A stretch of DNA of 64,000 nucleotides from Toxorhynchites rutilus septentrionalis (lineage: Eukaryota > Arthropoda > Insecta > Diptera > Culicidae). Made by a program: the position numbers and the translations under genes. Below the pieces are notes generated by a model. The model worked only from the letters and a program-made list of their open reading frames with translations. It had not been told where the DNA came from and made no database searches. The stretch lies in contig NC_073744.1 of the NCBI RefSeq assembly GCF_029784135.1, positions 103,475,303-103,539,302 of the forward strand, written 5' to 3'. Positions 31,625 to 42,148 of this stretch are shown here, piece after piece. Every line of letters begins with the position of its first letter. The stretch's first letter is position 1.

Positions 31625-32501
31625 TTGGGTTGGGGAAAAAGAAATGTCGTATATTGTCAATATATTGTCAATATATGGCAACACTTAAACATAACAACAC
31701 TTAAACAACCATAAAACCGTTTGGAACCGTTTGCAGAAGATTGGATTCCAAAAAAGCTGGATGTATGGGTGCCACACGAGTTGACGCAAAAAAATCTTTT
31801 AGACCGAATCAACGCCTGCGATGCACTGCTGAAACGGAACGAACTCGACCCATTTTTGAAGAAGATGGTGACTGGTGATGAAAAGTGGATCACGTGCGAC
31901 AACCTAAAGCGAAAAAAGTCGTGGTCGAAGTGCGGTGAGCCGGCCCAAACCATCGCCAAGCCCGGATTGACGACCAGGAAGGTTTTTCTGTGTGTTTGGT
32001 GGGATTGGAAGGGAATCATCCACTATGAGCTGCTCAACTATGGCCAGACCCTCAACTCGGTTCTCTACTGTGAGCAGCTTGACCGTTTGAAGCTGGTGAT
32101 TGACCAGAAGCGACCAGAAATGATCAATAGGAATGGTGTTGTTTTCCACCAGGACAACGCTTGACCTCACACATCTTTGATGACCCGCCAGAAGCTACGG
32201 GAGTTCGGATGGGATGTCTTATTCCACCGTATAGTCCGGACCTGGCTCCAAGTGATTATCATCTCCTCCGGTCCATGTAAAACGCTCATGGTGATACTAA
32301 GTTGGCCTCAAAAGAAGCTTGCGAAAACTGGCTGTCTGATTTTTTTGCAAATAAGGAGTGGGGGGGATAATGAAGTTGCCTTCTATATGGCAACAAGTTT
32401 GCGAACAAAACGGCGCATATTTGACTTGAATTGGATAATTTAAAGTATGTTAAATAAAGCGTCAAATTTCGATCAGAAATACATTTCTTTCTCCCCAACC
32501 C
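31625..32501 (+). mobile_element. Mariner element 3, internally deleted
   Basis: Inverted termini GGGTTGGGGAAAAAGAAATG and GGGTTGGGGAGAAAGAAATG face each other 877 bases apart next to TA. It starts four bases from the end of mariner 1. The DNA-binding N-terminal half of the transposase is deleted. Confidence 0.8.
31721..32443 (+). pseudogene. Mariner transposase 3, N-terminally deleted
   Basis: Remaining catalytic segments are VTGDEKWITCDNLKRKKSW, VFLCVWWDWKGIIHYELL and VVFHQDNA, then a stop and frame change. Weak traces of the third Asp region (RIVRTWLQVI in place of YSPDLAPSD) and a C-terminal RTKRRIFDLN follow. It is related to but distinct from mariner 1 and cannot be functional. Confidence 0.8.
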
Positions 32502-32679
32502 TATATATAAATTAAAATGGAATGTGTTGATAAGAGCAGTACTCGAGAAAGGAATTGTCGGATTTATTTATTTCACAAATACAACAGGCAACATTTGCTC
32601 TAATGTTAGATACTTAAGCACTATTATCTTAATCTATTTCTACAAAGCCTACTAAAACTATTACATTAGAAGTTTCACA

Positions 32680-33695
32680 TTATGTGAGAGCAACAATATA
32701 CAATTTTTTGAGGGACGAACGAGAGAGATGACAGGAGCTACAACGGTTAAACACACGGCACATAGTTAAAGGTTCGTGGTATCCGTAATTTGTTCGTGTT
32801 GAGGAGAGGTAGAGAAAATTACCAGAACGCAAATTACGACGATTAACATTGAAATTGATTACCTGGAGGAGCTCAGGACAGTCGGTGTTCGAAGTGATGA
32901 GGTCCGAAGTAAATAGGGCCTTGGCAACGTTTTTTCGTGAAACTAATGAGTCGAGTCCTATTAGCTTGCATCGATCCTCGTAACTAGGGAGATTCATCGG
33001 ATCATTCCATGGTAAATTTCGTAGTGCGAATCGGATGAATTTCCGCTGGATCGACTCAATTCGCTGAACGCTATTTTGGTAGTAAGGCGACCACACCACA
33101 CAAGCATATTCTAGAATCGAGCGAACTAACGAATAAAAAAGAGTCTTGATGCAGTGCACGTCCTTAAATCACTTTGTGACGCGGAAGATAAATCCAAGTG
33201 TTCTGGATGCTTTAGAGATGATGTAGGATACGTGATCGCGGAAGGTTAGTTTCGAATCCAGCATAACGCCGAGGTCTTTAATAGTGCTAACACGATCCAA
33301 TTGAACACCATGTAGCTTATATTCGAAGCTTATCGACGAACGCTTGCGTGAGAATGATATTATCGAACACTTAGATGGATTCAAAAACATCCTGTTGGTT
33401 GCGCGCCATTCGGCGAAAATGTTGAGTTGCTCTTGTAGAATCTCAGCATCCCCGATGCAGTTTACTGGAAGGAACAATTTGAAGTCATCTGCATACGAGA
33501 GTTTGAGACACTTCAAACTAAAGTTGATATCTTTGAGATACAACAAAACAGATAAGGACCAAGGTGACTGCCCTGGGGAACACCAGATGTTGCTCGGAAA
33601 GGAGTAGATATTGTTTCACCTATTTTAACTGACACGGTCAGTGAGGTAGGAGTGAAGCCATTTCAAAAGGGGCCGTTGAATCTAAGACGATGAAG
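32680..33695 (-). pseudogene. E5 reverse transcriptase, C-terminal half
   Basis: Pieces GVPQGSH (near 33570), LSYADDFKLF (~33490), STIKDLGVMLDSKLTFRDHV and ILEYACVVWSPYYQNSV align with E0 residues ~880-1210. A frame change near 33165 and others near 33550-33690 break it. Confidence 0.8.
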
Positions 33696-33787
33696 CAGGG
33701 TTGCCAATAATATTATTCAAAAAACTGGAAGATTGATCTCAAAAAAACTGGAAGAAAAGTGGATCATGAAGAACTTGGCTATGATTT

Positions 33788-35636
33788 TTTTTTTCCAAAA
33801 TATATATTTTTATCAAGGCTCCTATGGCGTTAGCCTGACGGGGCCGGAGTTCAATATTTTAACAGTTTTTCTTATTATCTATGTTAGTAATATGTAACCG
33901 ATTACTCGCGGTCGGCTCGAGGTTAGTATTACAAGTGTTCTCGTAATTGGGATGTTGCTGTCTCCAATGCTCTGTACGTGTGCCCGACACGGGATACTTC
34001 CTATTTGGATGCAGCTGACCATTAATCAGCAACGCCCCCCTAGTCTGTACCCCATATCTAGCGTGGTGCGTCTTTCTCGACTCGAGGAATCCAGGATAGA
34101 ATGGTCACTAGCCGGCGCAATCATCAGCTCGTGTAGAGTTGTCATGAGCGGTACAACCTTTGGCTCTTGTTGAATCATCAGTGGATTGCACAACCTTTGG
34201 CCCGTGTATCTGTAAAGAGTGTGTGTATGTATTGCCGCGACTAAGTATAAGTTTATCGATCGGATAGGAGGGATATAAAACGGGGACACAACGAAGGAAA
34301 CATCATTAAACGTTGACATCGGCGTTTCTGAGGAACAGGTATAGATGAAGCAGAAGATCAGGATCACGGCTACCTAAGATATCCCGGACGGGGATATCCG
34401 ATTGTTTTTTGCTCTCAGTGCTCTAGAGAGCTGAGAGCGAGCAGCATGGAACCGGATACACGACCAGACAATATGCTCGATGTCGTGGTAGCCATCGCCA
34501 CAATCACAAAGATTGTTTGCTGCGAGCCCAATGCGATAGAGATGCGCGTTTAGGTTGTAGTGATTGGACATGAGCCGAGATATCACGCGAATGAAATCAC
34601 GACCTACATTCAATCCCTTAAACCAAGCCCTCGTCGAAACCTTAGGGATAATCGTGTGTAACCAACGACCGAACTCATCTTCACTCCACATGCGCTGCCA
34701 ATTAACGATTGTGTCCTGACGAGGAATGTGAAAATATTCATTATAGGCAATTTGCCTTTCAAAAAGTGTGCCTTCTGAAGCGCCCACCTTAGCTAGCGAG
34801 TCCGCTTTCTCATTCCCCGGAATCGAGCAATGAGAGGGAACCCATGCTAAGGTAATCGTGAATAATTTTTCGACCAAAACACTCAATAGATGTCTTATTC
34901 TTGTTAGGAAATAAGATGAGCGTTTATCAACTTTCATTGAGCGGATTGCCTCTATTGAGCTGAGACTGTCTGAAAAAATAAAATAATGGTCGATGGGCAG
35001 TGTTTCAATGATCCCTAGAGCATAGTATATCGCACCCATTTCTGCGACATACACGGAACAAGGATCTATGAGTTTGAAAGAGGCACTGGAATTTTAATTG
35101 AAGATGCCGAAACCAGTGGACCCGTTTATGTATGAACCGTCAGTAAAGAACATTTTATCAGATCCAACTTTCCCATATTTTTCCGAAAATATCGACGGAA
35201 TAACATTGGAGCGTAGGTGATCTGGTATTCCATGGATTTTTTGTCGCATGGACAGATAAAAAATGACAGAGGAATTGCAAAAGTATGGGAAGCAAACTTG
35301 GTTGGAGATGCCTGGTGAAGGGTGCACGTCGTGGGTAAGGTACTCATGGTATAAAGACATAAAACTTGACTGAGGAGTCAGTTGTAGTAGATTTTCGAAG
35401 TTATCAATCACCAATGGATTCATGATCTTGCAACGGATGAGAAATCTGTAGGATAATTCTGTGAACCGAAGAGTAAGCGGGGGTACTCCTGCCAAAACTT
35501 CGAGACTCATCGTATGTGTCGAATGCAAACACCCCATGGCTATACGCAAGCAACGATATTGTATCCTCTCCAGCTTGAGAATATGAATCCTGGCAGCTGA
35601 TCGGAAGCAAAAACTGCCATATTCTAACACTGACGA
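33788..35636 (-). mobile_element. I-like retrotransposon fragment D, 5'-truncated
   Basis: The T run at 33788 (poly(A) on minus) and the truncation at 35636 are flanked by TATGATTT at 33780-33787 and 35637-35644. It covers the end of RT, RNase H and 3' UTR, and is closest to the element at 55691-61168. Confidence 0.85.
34374..35630 (-). pseudogene. I-like RT end and RNase H, one nonsense
   Basis: 35094-35630 carries the RT thumb (YGSFCFRSAARIHILKLERI). The RNase H domain follows with FTDGS, VAEMGAI, FSDSLSS and PGNEKADSLAK, then a C-terminal Cys/His region (LCDCGDGYHDIEH). A single GAA-to-TAA change in IFNENSSA stops the frame at ~35092, and the reading frame ends early at 34374. Confidence 0.8.
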
Positions 35637-36624
35637 TATGATTTATATAACATTATTTTTTTTATCCATTCCAATGCTAAGAAATAAAATTTTCTTTGGA
35701 GCTTCGGGTAGTAATTATATAGAGTTCATAAAACTGTAACTGTAATTACTGTGAAACGATATTTGTGGGACGGTTTTATGGAAAACTTGAAAAGTCTCGC
35801 ATTTATCGCTATCCATAAAATCGCTGATAGAAGATCGTCGCAAAACTGCGAATAGTTACTCCAAAAAGGTACGGATTAGCATAAGATACGAGGTAAAATA
35901 CGAAAGAAAAATACCATAAGCAACCTCCCATAATTTTATTTCAATATTCAAATGAGCACATTCAATGCCAAAACAACACTGCTCAAGTATTACTTTGATA
36001 TTGAAATTACCAAGTTTTGGTATTGAGAAGCTATTTCTCTCATTTTTTTGGTATTATTCATTGGCAATTTACTTCTTATATAAAACTTGTACAACCCAAA
36101 TTTTAGTATGAAGATCAAAATGGGGTATCCTTAAATATTACCTCTTATGGTAGATCAATAGGTATGAACTTCAGAATGGTTTGGAGGACCTACATCATCT
36201 GAAATTTATATAAATTGAAACAAAGTGTAGCTCATTGGGTAGGCTATTAAATAAGATAGAAATTGAGTGATAGCCTGCTTTTGAAGTAGTTTGATAAGTT
36301 TCCAGCATTCGGTTTGCTCTTCGTTTTAGCATTTTCGACAAAACACCGACGAATTGAACGAAATGGGAAGAACCAAATAACAACCCCGCCCGTCGCAGAA
36401 GTCCATGAGGTACATGAAACACGACTGAAAAACAGTATATTTTCACTACACGCACTGCTTGCTAACCGTATTGAATTCGGAAATATAAGCAATACTGAGT
36501 TGACTATGTAAGAAAAGAGAGATAGATCCAAGGTCAAACGATAAATGTCAAAAAAAATTGCTCAAGGAATAGGTAAGTGGAGGGAGAGTTAATATATATC
36601 ATTGTAAATTTATTTTACATAAAA

Positions 36625-37549
36625 TTCTGGCGCGTCACCAAAGAAGTGTGTGCCCTGGCGTTGTCCTGATGGAAGACAATGCGGCCTCTGTTTATCAAAG
36701 ATGGCCTCTTCTTCATGAGTGCTACCTTCAAGCGGTCCAGTTGTTGGCAATACAGGTCCGAATTGAGCGTTTGGCCATAGGGAAGCAGCTCATAATAGAT
36801 TATTCCTTGACAATCCCACCAAACACACAGCAGAACCTTCCTGGCCGTTAATGAGGGCTTGGCCACCGTCTGAGCCGCTTCAGCGGGCTTCGACCACGAC
36901 CGTTTGCGCTTTACGTTGTCGTAGGTGACCCACTTTTCATCGCCAGTCACTATCCGCTTCAGAAACGGGTCGATTTTGTTGCGATTCACATGCGTCGATA
37001 CGGTCAAAGATGTTTTTTTGCGTCAACGTGTGTGGCACCCATACATCGAGCTTCTTTGTGAATCAAAGCTTCTTCAAATGGTTAATAACGGTTTGATGAC
37101 TTATCCCCAGCTCTTGGCCGATGCTTCGGCTGCTACTATGCCGGTCTTTCTCGGCTAATTCAGCGATTTTGTCGCAATTTTTGACGACAGGCCTTCCGGA
37201 GCGTGGCGCATCTTCGACGACCTCTACACCACAACGAAAACGTTGAAACCATCGTTGTGCGGTGGAAATGGAAACTGTATCGGGTCCATAAACTGCACAA
37301 ATTTTATTGGCAGTTTGAGATGCATTTTTGCCTTTGTCAAAGTAGTACTGTAAAATATGGCGGATTTTCTCTTTATTTTGCTCCATATTTGCGACACTAT
37401 AACTCACGAACGACTTAACCAAACAAAACACTGTCAAGGACTATATTATAGGACTATAAAATACCTTTCCAACAAGCTATAGTATGACTCGATACAATGA
37501 ATACTATTAGAACTACGCGCTTACAACGACACCTCGCGGAAATACCGCA
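36625..37549 (-). mobile_element. Mariner fragment 2, truncated at both ends
   Basis: It is nearly identical to mariner 1 but lacks both terminal repeats. It encodes the N-terminal two thirds of the transposase with one frameshift near 37040. It is flanked by a perfect 16-bp repeat TTTATTTTACATAAAA (36609-36624 and 37550-37565) that occurs once in unit Y. Normal mariner transposition gives only a TA duplication, so another insertion route is likely. Confidence 0.8.
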
Positions 37550-37711
37550 TTTATTTTACATAAAATGGAATAAAACTAGAGCACACATATAAAAAACTGG
37601 ACGATATTCCAAAAAACTGGAAGATTTTAGGGTTCAACTGGATGACTGGATCGAGGAAAAAAAACTGAAAGAATCCAGTTTAAACTGGAACATTGGCAAC
37701 GCTGCGATGAA

Positions 37712-37770
37712 TGATGATGATGTTGAATTAAAGAGGCTTTAAACTTTTCAGTTCATTCGCCTCTAATAAT
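37712..37770 (-). mobile_element. 59-base mini-element with (CAT)n tail, copy in X
   Basis: On the minus strand it reads TTAGAGGCGAATGAACTG, then AAAAGTTTAAAGCCTCTTTA, ending in CATCATCATCA. GCTGCGATGAA repeats flank it (37701-37711 and 37771-37781). AGAGGC and GCCTCT can pair. It may be the extreme 3' end of a retroposon with a microsatellite tail. Confidence 0.5.
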
Positions 37771-37775
37771 GCTGC

Positions 37776-38769
37776 GATGAAGCTTAGCTACTGCGATGTC
37801 ATGGTTGATTATATCAAACGCTGCCGAGAAATCAGTGTACACCGCATCAATTTGTTTTCTTGATTCTAAAGAGCGGACGATGCACGATGTATACAGAAAG
37901 AGATTTGTGGAGGTTGATCTTTTAGACATGAATCCATGTTGTTCTTCAGCGATGTAGTTGTTGCAGGCATGAGATATGAAGTCCAGAATAATTATTTCGA
38001 ATAGCTTCGAGATAGCGCATAGGCAGGCAATGCCTCTGTAGCTTCTGACGTCCTTTTTGCAGACCTTCTTAAAGACCGGGAAGACGAATGATTTTTTCCA
38101 TGCATTCGGAAACATTCCGCAGAAAATGGAGCGACGAAATAAGTTACTCAATGGTATCGAGAGGCTGCTAGAGCACATTTTCAAGACAATAGACGGGATA
38201 CTATCGGGTCCAGGATTTGAGGATTTTTTCAATTTTTTACAGACATCGTTTATCACGGGGAAACCTCTTACAGATGATAGGCTGGGTACGTTGCTAGTAG
38301 TAGCAGAAACTTGATCGTTACTGAGAGTTTCGTTGACATAGACTCCGCTGAATTGTTTCCGGAACAACTCGCAGATACCTTCTCTGGTAGCAGCCACAAC
38401 ACTATCGCGCCTCATCGTGGTAGGCAAGCCGATCTCTTTTCTCTAGCTGTCAACATATCTCCAGAAACCTCTTGGGTTGACACGTAAGTTCGTTTGAGTA
38501 CGATTTTGATAGGCGATATACAAAGCATTGTTCAAACGTTTATAATTTTTGTTCGAAAGTGAATACCGGTTTCTCCAATAGTCACAGCGATATCGGGAAA
38601 TTTTTTTTAGGTTGGATCTTTTAATTGACTTTAATCGTTTCAAATAGCGATTTGTCCATGGTGGATGCGGCGTTTCACTAGTCATCCTTTTGGGGACGAA
38701 CTGCTCGATTGCGTAAAGCAATACATTTGACATGGATGATGTAGCTTTGTCAATGTCATTCTCGTTCAA
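37776..38769 (-). pseudogene. E5 reverse transcriptase, N-terminal half
   Basis: FVPKRMTSETPHPPWTNRYL, NPGPDSIPSIVLKMC, FVFPVFKKVCKKDVRSYRGI, YTDFSAAFDIINHDIAVAKL align with E0 residues ~540-865. A TAG at 38440-38442 splits it, and the same stop is in unit Y, so it predates the tandem duplication. Confidence 0.8.
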
Positions 38770-38772
38770 AAT

Positions 38773-39562
38773 TTAGGGCTGTTTTTATTATTCTATCATA
38801 TTTTCTGTATCAAAAATTTATTCCATGTAACGGAGAAACATGTTATTTGCAAGTGGTTGAAAAACCTTGATCGAGAATTCTGTCTGAAAACAATCTGATA
38901 TTAGAATGACGAGTTTTGGTGGAAGTACTAGGAATTTTATAGAAAAAGGTAATTTTAAAGGGTAGATTAGAAGATGGAATCAATGAACATTTTGGCGATT
39001 GGACCCATTAACGTGCGCTCAATAAGAAAAGTGAATGAGATAACGAAAAATAAATTTTGGGCGAGACGAAGTTAGCCGGGTCAGCTAGTACTCATATATA
39101 TACTCACTCAAGACAATACGTGACTTAGGAATGGTAGCAAAATTGCGGATGGTAGAAACAGGACACGAAAGAAAGAAACAAATAGGTGACTTCTCGTAAC
39201 TCCACTCACTCCAGGACACACTCCATCAGAATACGATCCTTGTATTGATTACGGTGAGCGGAAATTCTCCGGTACAAATCCGTCGAGCCATCCCGCCAGG
39301 GAAAGTAAAAGTGGGCTAGAGAACCCAAGCGAGTAGACGATGGCGATGCCACACTATTAAGGTCTGAACTGGAATGGTGAGTCGACAACACACACAAGTT
39401 GTGCAAGTCGCAAAGCTTGTAACAATTCCAGCAGGCATTTCATCATGCATCATGTAACTCTTGTGTAAGAGGTACGGCCATTGCTTCGACAACTCGCAAG
39501 TAGATCGGTCGAACTTATATTTGATCCGATACAGGTGTTTTTTGCATCCGTTTCTAGTGTGT
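38773..39562. other. Non-coding flank of E5 inside unit X
   Basis: Upstream of truncated E5 there is no recognisable protein. GCTGACCCGGCTAACTTCGT (minus strand, near 39075), a motif often seen in arthropod interspersed repeats, suggests an old repeat. The minus-strand open stretch 39206-39406 differs in Y by one residue and is unassigned. Confidence 0.4.
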
Positions 39563-40861
39563 GAAAGAAAAATACCATAAGCAACCTCCCATAATTTTAT
39601 TTCAATATTCAAATGAGCACATTCAATGCCAAAACAACACTGCTCAAGTATTACTTTGATATTGAAATTACCAAGTTTTGGTATTGAGAAGCAATTTCTC
39701 TCATTTTTTTGGTATTATTCATTGGCAATTTACTTCTTATATAAAACTTGTACAACCCAAATTTTAGTATGAAGATCAAAATGGGGTATCCTTAAATATT
39801 ACCTCTTATGGTAGATCAATAGGTATGAACTTCAGAATGGTTTGGAGGACCTACAACATCTGAAATTTATATAAATTGAAACAAAGTGTAGCTCATTGGG
39901 TAGGCTGTTAAATAAGATAGAAATCGAGTGATAGCCTGCTTTTGAAGTAGTTTGATAAGTTTCCAGCATTCGGTTTGCTCTTCGTTTTAGCATTTTCGAC
40001 AAAACACCGACGAATTGAACGAAATGGGAAGAACCAAATAACAACCCCGCCCGTCGCAGAAGTCCATGAGGTACATGAAACACGACTGAAAAACAGTATA
40101 TTTTCACTACACGCACTGCTTGCTAACCGTATTGAATTCGGAAATATAAGCAATACTGAGTTGACTATGTAAGAAAAGAGAGATAGATCCAAGGTCGAAC
40201 GATAAATGTCAAAAAAAAAATTGCTCAAGGAATAGGTAAGTGGAGGGAGAGATAATATATATCATTGTAAATTTATTTTACATAAAATGGAATAAAACTA
40301 GAGCACACATATAAAACACTGGATCATTCCTCAATCGATAGTTGAAAGAGCCGGACGCTTATTGTTCGCGTCTCTGCTACAAATCGAAGCTGGTGAAGTT
40401 TTTTTTCCCCTCCGCCAAAGTGCCTTTGGTTTTTTTTTTCTTTGACCGTTCGTGGCAAGATAAGTGCCGTTAATACCCGGAACAGCGAGGAAGCAGCACC
40501 TCTCCGGCAACGCCGGACCGGCGACCTGTGAATTGGTTCCAGCGGCATCGATTTCATCATAGAGAAGTATAATCAACAACAACTTTTGCCGTCACGCTAT
40601 TGTGTTTACCTCGTAGCGTGCGGTGTTGTATAGTTTCGAATAGGGGTGTTCAAGGTTGTTCGGACACCGCAAATTAGTATTTTGTTTTTTGTTTTTTTGG
40701 AAGAATTTTTTTTTTTTGAGATATATATATATTTATATATTTTTCTTAAATTTAAGTTAATTATTAGTCTAAGTTAGTTTTAAGTTGAGTTTTTGAGCGC
40801 GCGTGCGTGTGTGTGTGTGTTTTTTTTTCATAGACGGTTGCGCACCGTTTGCGCAACCGTT

Positions 40862-42148
40862 ATGACATCTACCGATGCCATTGTTGCGCGGACGCGCTAT
40901 TATCAATCGACCTCAAAGGGACCATGGGTTGTTTTCTTTCGGCCCAAGGGAAAATCGTTGAGAACTCTTGATATTTCAAGAGATTTGCTGCGTCAATTTT
41001 CGGGCGTCTCGATACATAAAGAGAGACCGGATAAACTGCGTGTAGGAGCACTGACTTTTGATGTGGCCAACAAGATTGTTGACCACGAAGCTTTTAACAG
41101 GGAATATCACATCTACATCCCTTCTCGAGAGGTGGAGATAGAAGGCGTAGTAACCGACGCGAGTCTGAGTGTCGATGAATTGAAAAAAGCTTCGGGTTCT
41201 TTCAAAAACTCGATGATAGGTGATCTTGTAAAGATCCTGGATGTTAGAAACCTGCATTCAGCATCTTTGGAAGAAAACAAAAAAGTTTATAAGCCCTCGC
41301 ACTCTTTTCGGATTACTTTCGCAGGTTCTGTTCTCCCAAACTATGTGAAAGTAGAAAATATTTTTTTCCCAGTGCGCCTGTTTGTACCACGGGTTTATAA
41401 TTGTACCAACTGTAAAAAGTTGGGACACTCGTTTAGCCACTGCGGCAACAAATTTCGTTGCGGTAAATGTGGCGAGAAACATAGTGAGGATTCTTGCACA
41501 CAAACAGTGGAAAAATGTATCCACTGTGGCGAGAATCCTCACCCTCTACAGGAGTGCCCGAGGTACAAACAGCACTCCGATAAAGTGAAGCGTTCTATCG
41601 CTGGACGCTCCAAGCGGACTTATGCTGAAATGCTAAAGACCGCATCAGCCGCTCAAGATGAAAACCAATTTTCGGTTTTGTCATCTCAAGAATCGGACTC
41701 TGATTCTGATGAGGGTCATATTACGGCTGCACCAGAATCTTCAATAAAGGATGAATCATCAAAAAGAAAGCTCTCTTCACCAACGGTGCACCGTAAGAAA
41801 CCTAAAGTGACCCTCGGAAGATTGTCTAATTCCAAGGGTAATAGTAATAAAAAAACGAATCCGAAGGCTCCTTCTCAGCCAGTTCCTGGTTGCAGCAAGG
41901 ATTTTACGTCATTACCCAGAGAAGAGAGAAATAAAAACGCTGCTCATCGAACTTCTCGTAGAAAATTCGCGTCTAATCGAGGATTGATAGGTTTTTCGGA
42001 CATTGTGGACTTCATACTAAACACGTTAAAAATTCAAGACCCCCTCAGAAGCTTTATTTCTGCCTTGCTTCCATCTTTAAAGTCTTATCTTAAGCAATTG
42101 ACTGCTTCATGGCCCCTCCTTGCATCAATCATATCATTCGATGGATAA
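40862..42148 (+). CDS. I-A first frame: gag-like nucleic acid-binding protein
   Basis: About 428 residues from the ATG at 40862 (MTSTDAIVARTRYY). An N-terminal domain (GPWVVFFRPKGKSLRTLDIS, FRITFAGSVLPNYV) resembles the RNA-binding part of I-type gag. Three zinc knuckles follow at residues ~181-235 (CTNCKKLGHSFSHC, CGKCGEKHSEDSC, CIHCGENPHPLQEC). A basic, Ser-rich tail ends with a hydrophobic helix. It should coat the element RNA. An in-frame run upstream lacks an ATG, so 40862 is preferred. Its stop overlaps the next start as ATGGATAA, suggesting termination-reinitiation. Confidence 0.85.
   Translation: MTSTDAIVARTRYYQSTSKGPWVVFFRPKGKSLRTLDISRDLLRQFSGVSIHKERPDKLRVGALTFDVANKIVDHEAFNREYHIYIPSREVEIEGVVTDASLSVDELKKASGSFKNSMIGDLVKILDVRNLHSASLEENKKVYKPSHSFRITFAGSVLPNYVKVENIFFPVRLFVPRVYNCTNCKKLGHSFSHCGNKFRCGKCGEKHSEDSCTQTVEKCIHCGENPHPLQECPRYKQHSDKVKRSIAGRSKRTYAEMLKTASAAQDENQFSVLSSQESDSDSDEGHITAAPESSIKDESSKRKLSSPTVHRKKPKVTLGRLSNSKGNSNKKTNPKAPSQPVPGCSKDFTSLPREERNKNAAHRTSRRKFASNRGLIGFSDIVDFILNTLKIQDPLRSFISALLPSLKSYLKQLTASWPLLASIISFDG

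Larger units (their letters stand above)
33696..37704. mobile_element. hAT-like non-autonomous element with nested cargo
   Basis: Termini CAGGGTTGCCAAT and (inverted) CAGCGTTGCCAAT are followed inward on both sides by repeated AAAACTGGA motifs, a subterminal-repeat pattern common in hAT elements. The 8-bp flanks CGATGAAG and CGATGAAT match in seven positions. Without its insertions (I-like fragment 33788-35636 and mariner fragment 36625-37549) the element is ~1.2 kb and encodes nothing recognisable. The superfamily call rests on termini and duplication length only. Confidence 0.6.
32562..38772 (-). mobile_element. Jockey/CR1-like element E5, split by hAT-like insertion
   Basis: This is the same family as E0. 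The 3' end lies at 32562 (AAATAAATAAA on the minus strand). It is 5'-truncated near 38772, between endonuclease and RT, and interrupted from 33696 to 37704 by a DNA transposon with an 8-bp duplication (CGATGAAG/CGATGAAT). Confidence 0.8.
35902..39562. repeat. Tandem duplication unit X
   Basis: The first copy of a ~2.7-kb block: right half of the hAT-like element, 5' half of E5 and ~790 bases of flank. The unit begins GAAAGAAAAATACC and ends TTTCTAGTGTGT. X contains the mariner fragment at 36625-37549 that Y lacks. Confidence 0.85.

Noticed and set aside
32185..32443. 88-codon frame read as a separate gene
   Set aside because: It is the frameshifted C-terminal part of mariner transposase 3 (ends RTKRRIFDLN).
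39206..39406. 66-codon frame, nearly identical at 47779-47979, as a conserved gene
   Set aside because: The identity comes from the recent tandem duplication, not selection, and no domain is visible.
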